Assembly: GCF_900112065.1 (NCBI RefSeq) | Contig: NZ_FOKE01000006.1 | Location: forward strand, 248,001-312,000 | Reading direction: 5' to 3' | DNA length: 64,000 nucleotides | Origin: Cohnella sp. OV330 | GTDB lineage: Bacteria; Bacillota; Bacilli; Paenibacillales; Paenibacillaceae | In this document: positions 53,806-63,360 of the stretch, piece by piece | Position numbering within the stretch: position 1 is the stretch's first letter | How the letters are laid out: every line of letters starts with the position of its first letter | The notes under the pieces: model-generated | The model's input: the letters and a program-made list of their open reading frames with translations, nothing else | Databases searched by the model: none | Told to the model about the DNA's origin: nothing | Translations under genes and position numbers: made by a program

Positions 53806-53835
53806 TTGCGATCTGTCGCGAGCCAAGTATACGAT
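53806..53835 (+). promoter_or_regulatory. Candidate promoter of divIVA
   Basis: TTGCGA (53806-53811), 18 bp and TACGAT (53830-53835); alternatively TATACG with a 16-bp spacer. It lies about 20 bp before the divIVA start, so the 5' leader would be very short. Confidence 0.35.
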
Positions 53836-53853
53836 GCACGGGAGGAACGACCA

Positions 53854-54363
53854 ATGCCATTAACGCCATTGGATATTCATAACAAGGAATTCGGGCGCAG
53901 ATTGCGCGGCTACGACGAAGACGAAGTGAACGAGTTCCTCGACCAGATCATCAAGGATTACGAAGCGATGATCCGAGACAACAAAGAGCTTCAGAACCAA
54001 ATCGTCGGCCTTCAGGAGCGGCTCGGCCACTTCGCGAACATCGAGGAGACGCTCAGCAAGACGATCATCGTCGCGCAAGAAGCGGCCGACGAGGTTAAGA
54101 GCAATGCGAAGAAGGAAGCCCAGCTCATCGTCAAGGAAGCGGAGAAGAACGCCGACCGCATCATCAACGAATCGCTCTCCAAGTCGCGCAAGTACGCGCT
54201 CGAGGTGGAGGAGCTGAAGAAGCAGGCGGCGATCTACCGGGCGCGCTTCCGCACGCTCGTCGAGACGCAGCTCGACCTGCTCACGCAGGACGGCTGGGAA
54301 AAGCTCGAACCGCCGGAGTCACGCGCAAGGGACAACGAGCGGGTTCGCGAGATCGTCGAATAG
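53854..54363 (+). CDS. divIVA: Cell division/polarity protein DivIVA
   Basis: Curvature-sensing coiled-coil scaffold at poles and septa. The 169 residues contain the N-terminal lipid-binding domain (PLTPLDIHNKEFGRRLRGYDEDEVNEFLDQIIKDYE) and a long coiled coil (ELQNQIVGLQERL...EEVEELKKQAAIYRARF region). GGGAGGAA precedes the ATG. It follows ylmH and precedes the ileS T-box, the conserved Bacillales order. Confidence 0.97.
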   Translation: MPLTPLDIHNKEFGRRLRGYDEDEVNEFLDQIIKDYEAMIRDNKELQNQIVGLQERLGHFANIEETLSKTIIVAQEAADEVKSNAKKEAQLIVKEAEKNADRIINESLSKSRKYALEVEELKKQAAIYRARFRTLVETQLDLLTQDGWEKLEPPESRARDNERVREIVE

Positions 54364-54400
54364 TCGATATCGAACCGCAATAGGATGGGCGAACGCCGAT

Positions 54401-54429
54401 TTGACAAATCGGCCTCTTCGCCGTATAAA
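54401..54429 (+). promoter_or_regulatory. SigA promoter of ileS
   Basis: TTGACA (54401-54406), a 17-bp spacer and TATAAA (54424-54429). The -35 lies in the loop of a perfect inverted repeat, GCCGATTT-GAC-AAATCGGC (54395-54413), which may act as the divIVA terminator stem or an operator. Confidence 0.9.
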
Positions 54430-54435
54430 TGGGTT

Positions 54436-54748
54436 ATACGCGTTAACGTCGATGACGGGAACGGCGTGCGGATGAACCATCCCAGAGAGTTGGCGGCTGC
54501 TGCGAGCCAACGTTGGTCGCCGCGACGCCCATCCTCCCCGAGACGCCGATCCGAACGTCCGGCGCCTGTGCCGGATCATTAAGACCGGCCGATCCTTCCC
54601 TCGTTACGGGATACCGGTTCGAACGCCTGCCTCGCGCATGCCGTCCGTCCGGCTTGAGCGCCGCTGCTGCCCTATGAATGGGACTGCGGCTGAACAAGGG
54701 TGGTACCACGAGAGATGTCTCGTCCCTTTTACGGGGACGGGCTTTTTT
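54436..54748 (+). promoter_or_regulatory. T-box riboswitch (tRNA-Ile) controlling ileS
   Basis: Leader RNA that reads the charging state of tRNA-Ile. Seen: stem I from about 54452, with CGGCGT (54462-54467) pairing ACGCCG (54543-54548); AGAGAG near 54484; an internal loop whose 3' side starts with ATC (54549-54551), an isoleucine codon and the likely specifier; the T-box core AAGGGTGGTACCACG (54696-54710); and a terminator CGTCCC/GGGGACG (54721-54737) followed by seven T. Uncharged tRNA pairing with the T-box would favour the antiterminator and ileS expression. Confidence 0.95.
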
Positions 54749-54799
54749 TATTTTCAGACCCGAATGCAACGACAACTTTCGAGAAAAGGAATGATGGTC

Positions 54800-57700
54800 A
54801 TGCGTCGCGTGGACGTTAAAGAAAAAGCCCGCAGCCGCGAGCTGCGCGTATTGGAGCAATGGAAGGCCGAGGATACGTTCCGTCAATCCATCGAAAATCG
54901 CAACGGCAAGCCGAACTTCGTCTTCTATGAGGGTCCGCCTACCGCGAACGGCAAGCCGCACATCGGACACGTGCTGGGTCGCGTCATCAAGGACTTCGTC
55001 AGCCGCTACAAGACGATGTCCGGCTACCGCGTTACCCGCAAGGCCGGATGGGACACGCACGGCTTGCCCGTCGAGCTCGGCGTTGAAAAGCAGCTGGGCA
55101 TCTCCGGCAAGCAGGAGATCGAGAACTACGGCGTAGAGCCGTTTATCAAAAAGTGCAAAGAGAGCGTGTTCGAGTACGAGCGCCAATGGAGAGAACTGAC
55201 CGAGGCGATCGGCTATTGGACCGACCTCGACAATCCGTATATTACGCTGGAAAACAAGTACATCGAGAGCGTATGGCATCTGCTGTCCACGATTCACGGC
55301 AAAGGACTGCTGTACCGCGGCCACCGCGTCAGCCCGTATTGCCCGGACTGCCAGACGACGCTCAGCTCGCACGAGGTCGCGCAAGGCTACGAGGACGTAA
55401 AGGATTTGACCGCGACGGCTAAGTTCAAGTTGAAGGACAGCGGCGAGTTCGTTCTTGCCTGGACGACGACGCCGTGGACGCTGCCGTCCAATGTCGCGCT
55501 GGCCGTACACCCTGATATCGAGTACGTGCGCGTCAGCCAAAACGGCGAGACGTACATCGTGGCCGGCACGCTGGCCGAAAAGGTCATGAAAGGCGAATAC
55601 GAAACGCTCGGCACCGTAAAAGGCAGGGAGCTTGTCGGCCTGGCTTACGAGCCGTTGTTCCCTTATGCGGGCGGTCCGCTGGACGGCGCGTACCGCGTCA
55701 TCGACGCGGCGTTCGTCTCCGACTCGAGCGGTACGGGCATCGTCCACATCGCGCCGGCGCACGGCGAGGACGACTACCGCGTCGCCCGCGAGCACGGCGT
55801 TCCGATGCTGCAGCTCGTGAACGGCCAGGGCCGCTACACGGACGAGGTGAAGGGCTTCGCCGGTCGCTTCGTCAAGGATCCGGAGGTCGACATCGACATC
55901 GTGAAGTCGCTGTCGGAGCGCGGCCTGCTATATCACAAGGAAAAGCACGAGCACAGCTATCCGTTCTGCTGGCGCTGCAAGACGCCGCTGCTCTACTACG
56001 CGACCGAGAGCTGGTTCATCAAGACGACGGCGGTCAAGGAACAATTGATCGAGAACAACAAGGGCATCGCCTGGTACCCGGAGCATCTGCGCGACGGCCG
56101 GTTCGGCAAGTTCCTCGAGGATCTGGTCGACTGGAACATCAGCCGCAACCGCTACTGGGGCACGCCGCTGAACGTGTGGACCTGCGAAGACTGCGGCGCT
56201 GAAAAGTCGCCGGGCAGCATCGCGGAGCTTCGCGCGTCGGCCGTGGGCGACGTGGCCGAGGACATCGAGCTGCACAAGCCTTATGTCGACGCCATCGCGC
56301 TTCGCTGCGGCTGCGGCGGCACGATGCATCGGACTCCCGAGGTCATCGACGTCTGGTTCGACAGCGGCTCGATGCCGTTCGCGCAGCAGCATTATCCATT
56401 CGAAAACATGGAGCGCTTCGAGGAGCAATACCCCGCGGACTTCATCTGCGAAGGGATCGACCAGACGCGCGGCTGGTTTTTCAGCCTGCTGGCCGTCTCC
56501 ACGCTGTACAACGGCAGGGCGCCGTACAAGTCGGTCATCTCGACCGGCCACGTATTGGATGAGAACGGGCAGAAGATGAGCAAATCCAAGGGCAACGTCA
56601 TCGATCCTTGGGACATCATTGAAGAGTTCGGCACCGATGCCTTCCGCTGGGCGCTGCTCGCGGACAGCGCGCCTTGGAACAGCAAGCGGTTCTCCAAAGG
56701 CATCGTCGCGGAAGCGAAGTCGAAGGTCGTCGATACGATCGTGAACACGCATGCGTTCTACGCGCTGTACGCCACGATCGACGGCTACAAGCCGGAAGAG
56801 CATGCCGCGAAGCCGTCGGCCAACAAGCTGGACCGCTGGATTCTGTCCCGGCTCAACTCGCTCGTAGTCGCGACCGTCGAAGGGCTCGACGCGAACGACT
56901 TCCTCAATCCGGCGAAACGCATCGAAGCGTTCGTCGACGAGCTGTCCAACTGGTACGTTCGGCGTTCCCGCGACCGCTTCTGGGGAAGCGGCCTGGGCGA
57001 GGACAAGGTCGCTGCCTATCAAACGCTGGGCACCGTGCTGCTGACGTTGGCGAAGCTGATCGCGCCTTACCTGCCGTTCCTGGCCGAAGACCTGTACGGC
57101 AACCTCGGCGGCAAAGGCAGCGTACACCTGGCCGATTATCCGGTAGCAGACGCCGGCGCGATCGACGCCGCGCTCGAGCGCGACATGGAGACGGCTCGCG
57201 GCATCGTCGAGCTCGCGCGCAACGTGCGCAACGAGACGGGACTCAAGACGCGCCAGCCGCTGTCCGAACTGCTCGTCGCGCTGAGCGTGCCGTTCGACGC
57301 CGCCGAATACGAGGAGATCGTCAAGGACGAGATCAACGTCAAGGCCGTCACGCTCGTGACCGAGGACAGCGGATTCGTCGACTACACGCTCAAGCTGAAC
57401 CTGAAGCTGGCCGGTAAAAAGTACGGCAAGCACGTCGGTCCGATCCAGGGCAAGCTGAAGTCGCTGTCGGCCGAGGAAGCGCGCGAGATCGTATCGTCCG
57501 GCGAGCTGGCCTATACTTCGCCGGAAGGCGAAGCGCTCCCGGTGACGCTGGACGAACTGCTCGTCGAAAAGCAGGCGAAGCCCGGCTTCGCGTCCGCGTC
57601 GGGAGGCGGCGTCACCGTCGCGCTCAACACCGAGCTGACGCCTGCGCTCGTGCAGGAAGGCATCGTGCGCGAGGTCATCCGCGCTGTGCAGGATCAGCGC

Positions 57701-57901
57701 AAAAAGCTCGATCTGCCGATCGAGCAAAGAGTCGGACTCGTGCTCGAGGCGGACGCCGAGACCGAGGCGGCGCTGCGCGCCTTCGACGCCGTGCTGCGCG
57801 ACAACGTGCTCGTGAACGACGTGTCGTTCGGACGAACCGAAGCGACGGAGACGGTGCAGGCCGGCGAGCTTCGGATCGGCATCGCGATCTTTGCCGGCTA
57901 A
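54800..57901 (+). CDS. ileS: Isoleucyl-tRNA synthetase, type 2 (eukaryote-like) architecture
   Basis: Charges tRNA-Ile. With 1033 residues it is longer than the roughly 920-residue type 1 enzyme of Bacillus subtilis. It has IleRS2-like blocks (VFYEGPPTANGKP, RYKTMSGYRVTRKAGWDTHGLPVELGVEKQL, RVSPYCPDCQTTLSSHEVAQGYEDV). The class I motifs are H54-I-G-H57 and KMSKS at 592-596. The editing domain (about 200-400) and anticodon-binding domain are present. The ATG at 54800 is 9 bp after AAAAGGA; ATGs at 54791 and 54794 are possible. Type 2 enzymes are generally less sensitive to mupirocin. Controlled by the T-box upstream. Confidence 0.96.
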   Translation: MRRVDVKEKARSRELRVLEQWKAEDTFRQSIENRNGKPNFVFYEGPPTANGKPHIGHVLGRVIKDFVSRYKTMSGYRVTRKAGWDTHGLPVELGVEKQLGISGKQEIENYGVEPFIKKCKESVFEYERQWRELTEAIGYWTDLDNPYITLENKYIESVWHLLSTIHGKGLLYRGHRVSPYCPDCQTTLSSHEVAQGYEDVKDLTATAKFKLKDSGEFVLAWTTTPWTLPSNVALAVHPDIEYVRVSQNGETYIVAGTLAEKVMKGEYETLGTVKGRELVGLAYEPLFPYAGGPLDGAYRVIDAAFVSDSSGTGIVHIAPAHGEDDYRVAREHGVPMLQLVNGQGRYTDEVKGFAGRFVKDPEVDIDIVKSLSERGLLYHKEKHEHSYPFCWRCKTPLLYYATESWFIKTTAVKEQLIENNKGIAWYPEHLRDGRFGKFLEDLVDWNISRNRYWGTPLNVWTCEDCGAEKSPGSIAELRASAVGDVAEDIELHKPYVDAIALRCGCGGTMHRTPEVIDVWFDSGSMPFAQQHYPFENMERFEEQYPADFICEGIDQTRGWFFSLLAVSTLYNGRAPYKSVISTGHVLDENGQKMSKSKGNVIDPWDIIEEFGTDAFRWALLADSAPWNSKRFSKGIVAEAKSKVVDTIVNTHAFYALYATIDGYKPEEHAAKPSANKLDRWILSRLNSLVVATVEGLDANDFLNPAKRIEAFVDELSNWYVRRSRDRFWGSGLGEDKVAAYQTLGTVLLTLAKLIAPYLPFLAEDLYGNLGGKGSVHLADYPVADAGAIDAALERDMETARGIVELARNVRNETGLKTRQPLSELLVALSVPFDAAEYEEIVKDEINVKAVTLVTEDSGFVDYTLKLNLKLAGKKYGKHVGPIQGKLKSLSAEEAREIVSSGELAYTSPEGEALPVTLDELLVEKQAKPGFASASGGGVTVALNTELTPALVQEGIVREVIRAVQDQRKKLDLPIEQRVGLVLEADAETEAALRAFDAVLRDNVLVNDVSFGRTEATETVQAGELRIGIAIFAG

Positions 57902-57997
57902 ATGCCGGCGTAGCTCCGGTAAGTTGAACGCTGTCTCGCGCCGCAAGGGTATGAACCGCCGCGAAATGAGCCAACCTGAATAAAAGCAGGAAGCGAT

Positions 57998-58067
57998 AAC
58001 GAGTCCTGTCCGCAAGCGAGCGCGAGGGCCTTTTGGGCGGGCGTTCCGGCGGCAGGGCTCGTTTTTT
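57998..58067 (+). terminator. Terminator of ileS with large loop
   Basis: AACGAGTCCTG (57998-58008) pairs with CAGGGCTCGTT (one wobble), followed by TTTT. The loop of about 40 bases can form smaller hairpins. Confidence 0.7.
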
Positions 58068-58088
58068 GCGCGGGAGGCAGGGAGCGGC

Positions 58089-58454
58089 ATGAGCGAGAAC
58101 AAGCCCGCCGGGGGTTCCGACGTGCGGATGAAGACGCTGGCGGAGGAAGCGAGCGCGCTGAGGCGTTTGCTCGAAGGGTTGTCCAAGCGGCTGGACGAGC
58201 TGGCTGTTCAGATGGAAAAGGCGCAGCTGAGAGATTACGTGAATTTGATGAGCAGGCCGTGGCAGCTCATATGGCGCAACTGGCTGTCCGGCATTGCCAG
58301 AGGCATCGGCATCGCGCTGGGCTTTACTTTTTTCGCGGCTACGATCGTATGGCTGCTTCAAATTCTCGGCGCGCTGAATTTGCCGATCATCGGGGACTAC
58401 ATCGCCGAGATCGTCAAGATCGTGCAGCGGCAGCTCGAGATCGAGCATTATTGA
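58089..58454 (+). CDS. DUF5665 small membrane protein
   Basis: A 121-residue protein: a charged N-terminal half with a short coiled coil (LRRLLEGLSKRLDELAVQMEKAQL), the segment LRDYVNLMSRPWQLIWRNWLSGIARGIG, one strong membrane helix (ALGFTFFAATIVWLLQIL) and a C-terminal amphipathic helix. This matches DUF5665, a Firmicutes family of unknown function. The start follows GGGAGGCAGGGAG. It is separated from ileS by a terminator. Confidence 0.82.
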   Translation: MSENKPAGGSDVRMKTLAEEASALRRLLEGLSKRLDELAVQMEKAQLRDYVNLMSRPWQLIWRNWLSGIARGIGIALGFTFFAATIVWLLQILGALNLPIIGDYIAEIVKIVQRQLEIEHY

Positions 58455-58502
58455 AGGCTGACGGCGTTAGAATCGCGGAGCGGCCGGATACGATTGCGAA
58501 CG

Positions 58503-58562
58503 CGAATACGAATACGGATACGAATACGAATACGAATACGAATACGAATACGAATACGAATA
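58503..58562. repeat. Hexanucleotide tandem repeat (CGAATA)10
   Basis: Ten consecutive 6-bp units, nine identical and one variant (CGGATA, third). It lies between two convergent genes, about 50 bp after the DUF5665 stop and directly beside the terminator stem of the minus-strand ylyA-like gene. Confidence 0.95.
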
Positions 58563-58588
58563 GACGCCCGCCCGAAGGCAGGCGTCCC
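58563..58588 (-). terminator. Terminator stem of the ylyA-like gene
   Basis: On the minus strand GACGCCTGCC pairs with GGCGGGCGTC around TTCG. It is followed not by a T run but by the TATTCG repeats. Confidence 0.6.
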
Positions 58589-58594
58589 GTCCGT

Positions 58595-59338
58595 TTAATC
58601 GTTCGTTTGTTCGTCGGACCACGCGTCCGGCTCCAGCAGGCCTTCGCCTTCGTGCGATTCAAGGTACCTTCGATAGGCGCTGTTGCGAACGATCCCGCTC
58701 GAATGGCCGGTAATATCCGCTGCGAGAAAGCTCTCGATCGGCTCCACGAAGCCGTCGTTTTCATCCGATTCGATATAGATCGCGCTGTAATCGTCGTTGT
58801 TGTTCCCTTCGGCCATGGCCGGACTGTCGGAGTTGCCCCACGATTCGACGATCTGCCAGGCGTCTTCGCCGTCAAAGCCGTTTTGCTCGTCGCTCTCGTC
58901 CATGCTGGTGCGTCCGAACGGAGGATGCAAAAACAGCTCTTCGGCAGGCCTGCCTTCTTTTTCTGCCTGAACCGGCTCATGCTCGACGCAGAATACCGCG
59001 GTCGGCATCGCCGCCAGCCGCTCGGTCGGAATGAATTTGCCGCAAGCCTCGCAAATGCCGTATTCGCCCGTATCCATGCGGCGGATAGCCGCTTCAACTC
59101 TTTCCAGCGCCAGCGCCTCGCGTTCAAGCAGGGCGATGTCTTTGGCCCGCTCGAACGTCTCCGTGCCGGCGTCCGCGGGGTGATTGTCGATGCCGCTCAG
59201 ATCGCCCGTGGCGTCGCGGTAGCTATCGGTCAGGCCGAAATGCCCGTTGGCGCCGACGCGGCTCTCGATATCGGCCCGAACATCAAGCAGCCGCCGGCGC
59301 TGCTCGGACATGAAGCTGTCGGACAACGTAAGATGCAT
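58595..59338 (-). CDS. YteA/YlyA-family DksA-like zinc-finger protein
   Basis: A 247-residue DksA/TraR-type protein. The N-terminal part is a coiled-coil hairpin (LRMDTGEYGICEACG region preceded by RAKDIALLEREALALERVEAAIRR), with the family motif GIDNHPADAGTETFERAKD. The zinc finger is CEAC...CVEH, so the fourth ligand may be His and not Cys. The C-terminal 120 residues are acidic and variable, as in the YteA family. Bacillus subtilis YlyA, which acts with SigG RNA polymerase, lies in this same place between ileS and lspA, but here the gene is on the opposite strand. The start at 59338 follows AAGGAGGG. Confidence 0.87.
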   Translation of the reverse strand: MHLTLSDSFMSEQRRRLLDVRADIESRVGANGHFGLTDSYRDATGDLSGIDNHPADAGTETFERAKDIALLEREALALERVEAAIRRMDTGEYGICEACGKFIPTERLAAMPTAVFCVEHEPVQAEKEGRPAEELFLHPPFGRTSMDESDEQNGFDGEDAWQIVESWGNSDSPAMAEGNNNDDYSAIYIESDENDGFVEPIESFLAADITGHSSGIVRNSAYRRYLESHEGEGLLEPDAWSDEQTND

Positions 59339-59560
59339 GCCGATCCCTCCTTGATTTTGTCGCGAAGCGACATGGCGTTCCATACGACAGCTAGTTTGCG
59401 CGCACGGGCGAAGAATCATGTCGGGCAGGGGGAGAGCATGTATTGGAGACGCTGCCGTGAATTGGCGAAAGACGTTGGACGCCCGCTCCGGCGGTATGTT
59501 AAAATCAGTGCATTCGGCCAAAGCGGTCAGAATCATTCGCGGAAGGGCGGCAATCCGGAC

Positions 59561-60091
59561 ATGCAACGACGTCAAATCGGCTTATGGGTGTACTACCTCG
59601 CGGCTGCGGTCGTATTCGCCATCGATTACGTATCCAAAAAGCTCATCGAGCACAACCTGGAACTGAACGAGCAGATCAAGGTCATCGGCAACTTTTTCCT
59701 CATCACGTTTATTCACAACCGGGGAGCGGCTTTCGGCATCCTGCAGGAGCAGCGCTGGTTTTTCTTGCTGATCACCGTCGTCGTCGTAAGCGCCATCGTC
59801 ATCTATTTGAACCGGTCGCACCGGAACAACAGAAGGCTGATGCTCGCCGCGCTGTCGCTGATTTTGGGCGGTGCGCTCGGCAACTTTCTCGATCGCGCGT
59901 TTTACGGACAAGTCGTCGATTTCCTCCAATTGAACTTCGGATCTTATACGTTCCCGATCTTTAATATTGCCGATTCCGCGATCGTCGTCGGCGTATGTCT
60001 GATCATTCTCGATTCGCTGCTCACGCCCACACCGACACAGGAGACCAAGAATGAAAAACACAACGAACCGAGCGAACGCCAGCCGGTCTGA
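59561..60091 (+). CDS. lspA: Lipoprotein signal peptidase LspA
   Basis: Membrane aspartic protease (signal peptidase II) that removes lipoprotein signal peptides. The 176 residues have four membrane helices; the catalytic aspartates are in GNFLDR and FNIADSAI, with FFLITFIHNRGAAFGIL as a further family block. The C-terminus carries a polar tail (TPTPTQETKNEKHNEPSERQPV region) longer than usual. The ATG at 59561 follows GGAAGGGCGG. It starts the lspA-rluD unit. Confidence 0.95.
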   Translation: MQRRQIGLWVYYLAAAVVFAIDYVSKKLIEHNLELNEQIKVIGNFFLITFIHNRGAAFGILQEQRWFFLLITVVVVSAIVIYLNRSHRNNRRLMLAALSLILGGALGNFLDRAFYGQVVDFLQLNFGSYTFPIFNIADSAIVVGVCLIILDSLLTPTPTQETKNEKHNEPSERQPV

Positions 60092-60110
60092 AAAAGAGGA
60101 ATCAACCTTA

Positions 60111-61094
60111 ATGTCGATCCCGACCGGGAAGCGACCTCCCGTTTTGCCCGAAGAAGACGACGAGGGCGGAGCAGGCACGATGTCCTGGGAGATCGGCGAG
60201 GAAGCCGCAGGACAGCGCGTCGACAAGTTTTTGACCGCCGCGATCGAAGGCGAGACCGTATCGCGGTCGCAAATCCAGGATTGGATCCGCGACGGGCATG
60301 TGCTAGTAGGCGGGATGAAAGTGAAGCCGAACGCCAAGTTGCAAGCGGGCAGCGCCTTGACCTTGGTCATGCCCGACGCGGCGCCGATCGAGGCGCAGCC
60401 GGAAGACATCCCGCTGAACGTCGTCTACGAGGACGGAGACGTCATCGTCATCGACAAGCCGCGTGGCTTCGTCGTCCATCCCGCGCCGGGGCACGCTTCG
60501 GGCACCGTCGTCAACGCGCTGCTGCATCACTGCCGCGACCTGTCCGGGATCAACGGGAGCCTGCGTCCAGGCATCGTGCACCGCATCGACAAGGATACGT
60601 CCGGCCTGCTCATGGCGGCGAAAAACGATCTGGCGCACGCCTCGCTCGCCCAGCAGCTCAAGGACCACTCCGTCACGCGACGCTATACGGCGCTCGTATA
60701 CGGCAACGTACCGCATGACCGCGGGACGATCGACGCGCCGATCGGACGCGACACGAGCGACCGCAAGTTGTTCACGGTCACGGAAAAGGGCGCGAAACGA
60801 GCCGTTACGCATTTCAACGTGCTCGAGCGCTTCGGGGATTATACGCTGGTCGAACTGCAGCTCGAGACGGGACGTACCCATCAGATCCGCGTTCATATGA
60901 AATACATCGGCCATACGATCGTCGGCGATCCGTTCTACGGCGGCCGCGCCGGCCGAACGCTCGGCATGGAGGGTCAAGCGCTCCATGCGGGCGTGCTCGG
61001 CTTCGATCATCCGCGCAGCGGGGATCGGCTCCTGTTCGAGTCGCCGCTGCCCCAGGATATGGAGCATGCGCTGTACATGCTTCGCACGCGCTAG
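60111..61094 (+). CDS. rluD: RluD-type 23S rRNA pseudouridine synthase (YlyB)
   Basis: RluA-family pseudouridine synthase for large-subunit rRNA. It contains an N-terminal S4 domain (GQRVDKFLTAAIEGETVSRSQIQDWIRDGHVLVGG) and a catalytic domain with HRIDKDTSGLLMAAKND (catalytic Asp) and LETGRTHQIRVHMKYIGHTIVGDPFYGG. I use the ATG at 60111 (GAGGA 10 bp upstream). An ATG at 60051 with AGGAG upstream would overlap lspA by 41 bp and add 20 polar residues; both are plausible. In Bacillus, ylyB also follows lspA. Confidence 0.94.
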   Translation: MSIPTGKRPPVLPEEDDEGGAGTMSWEIGEEAAGQRVDKFLTAAIEGETVSRSQIQDWIRDGHVLVGGMKVKPNAKLQAGSALTLVMPDAAPIEAQPEDIPLNVVYEDGDVIVIDKPRGFVVHPAPGHASGTVVNALLHHCRDLSGINGSLRPGIVHRIDKDTSGLLMAAKNDLAHASLAQQLKDHSVTRRYTALVYGNVPHDRGTIDAPIGRDTSDRKLFTVTEKGAKRAVTHFNVLERFGDYTLVELQLETGRTHQIRVHMKYIGHTIVGDPFYGGRAGRTLGMEGQALHAGVLGFDHPRSGDRLLFESPLPQDMEHALYMLRTR

Positions 61095-61212
61095 AATTTC
61101 TGCAAATGATCGACGGATTTGTCCATGGCGGCAGGGGCCCGTTTTAAGGCATATTGGTACCATAGCAAGCGATCCCATCACACGTCCGCCATCGGACAAG
61201 GAGTGTCGTCAA

Positions 61213-63307
<2,095 letters not shown>

Positions 63308-63360
63308 GCATATCGTAATCGACTGGGCTGCTTTACTAGCAAAAGGAGGAAGAAAATCCT

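Noticed and set aside
55928..58186. 752-residue open frame on the minus strand opposite ileS
   Set aside because: Same reason: opposite strand of a conserved gene, biased composition and no family signature.
58259..60091. One long 610-residue plus-strand protein ending in LspA
   Set aside because: It joins a shadow of DUF5665, an Asn-Thr run from the hexanucleotide repeat and antisense of the ylyA-like gene; real lspA starts at 59561 with its own ribosome-binding site.
63308..63360. Remnant of pyrB between pyrR and pyrC
   Set aside because: The gap is only 53 bp and is accounted for by the pyrC ribosome-binding site; no aspartate carbamoyltransferase sequence is left.
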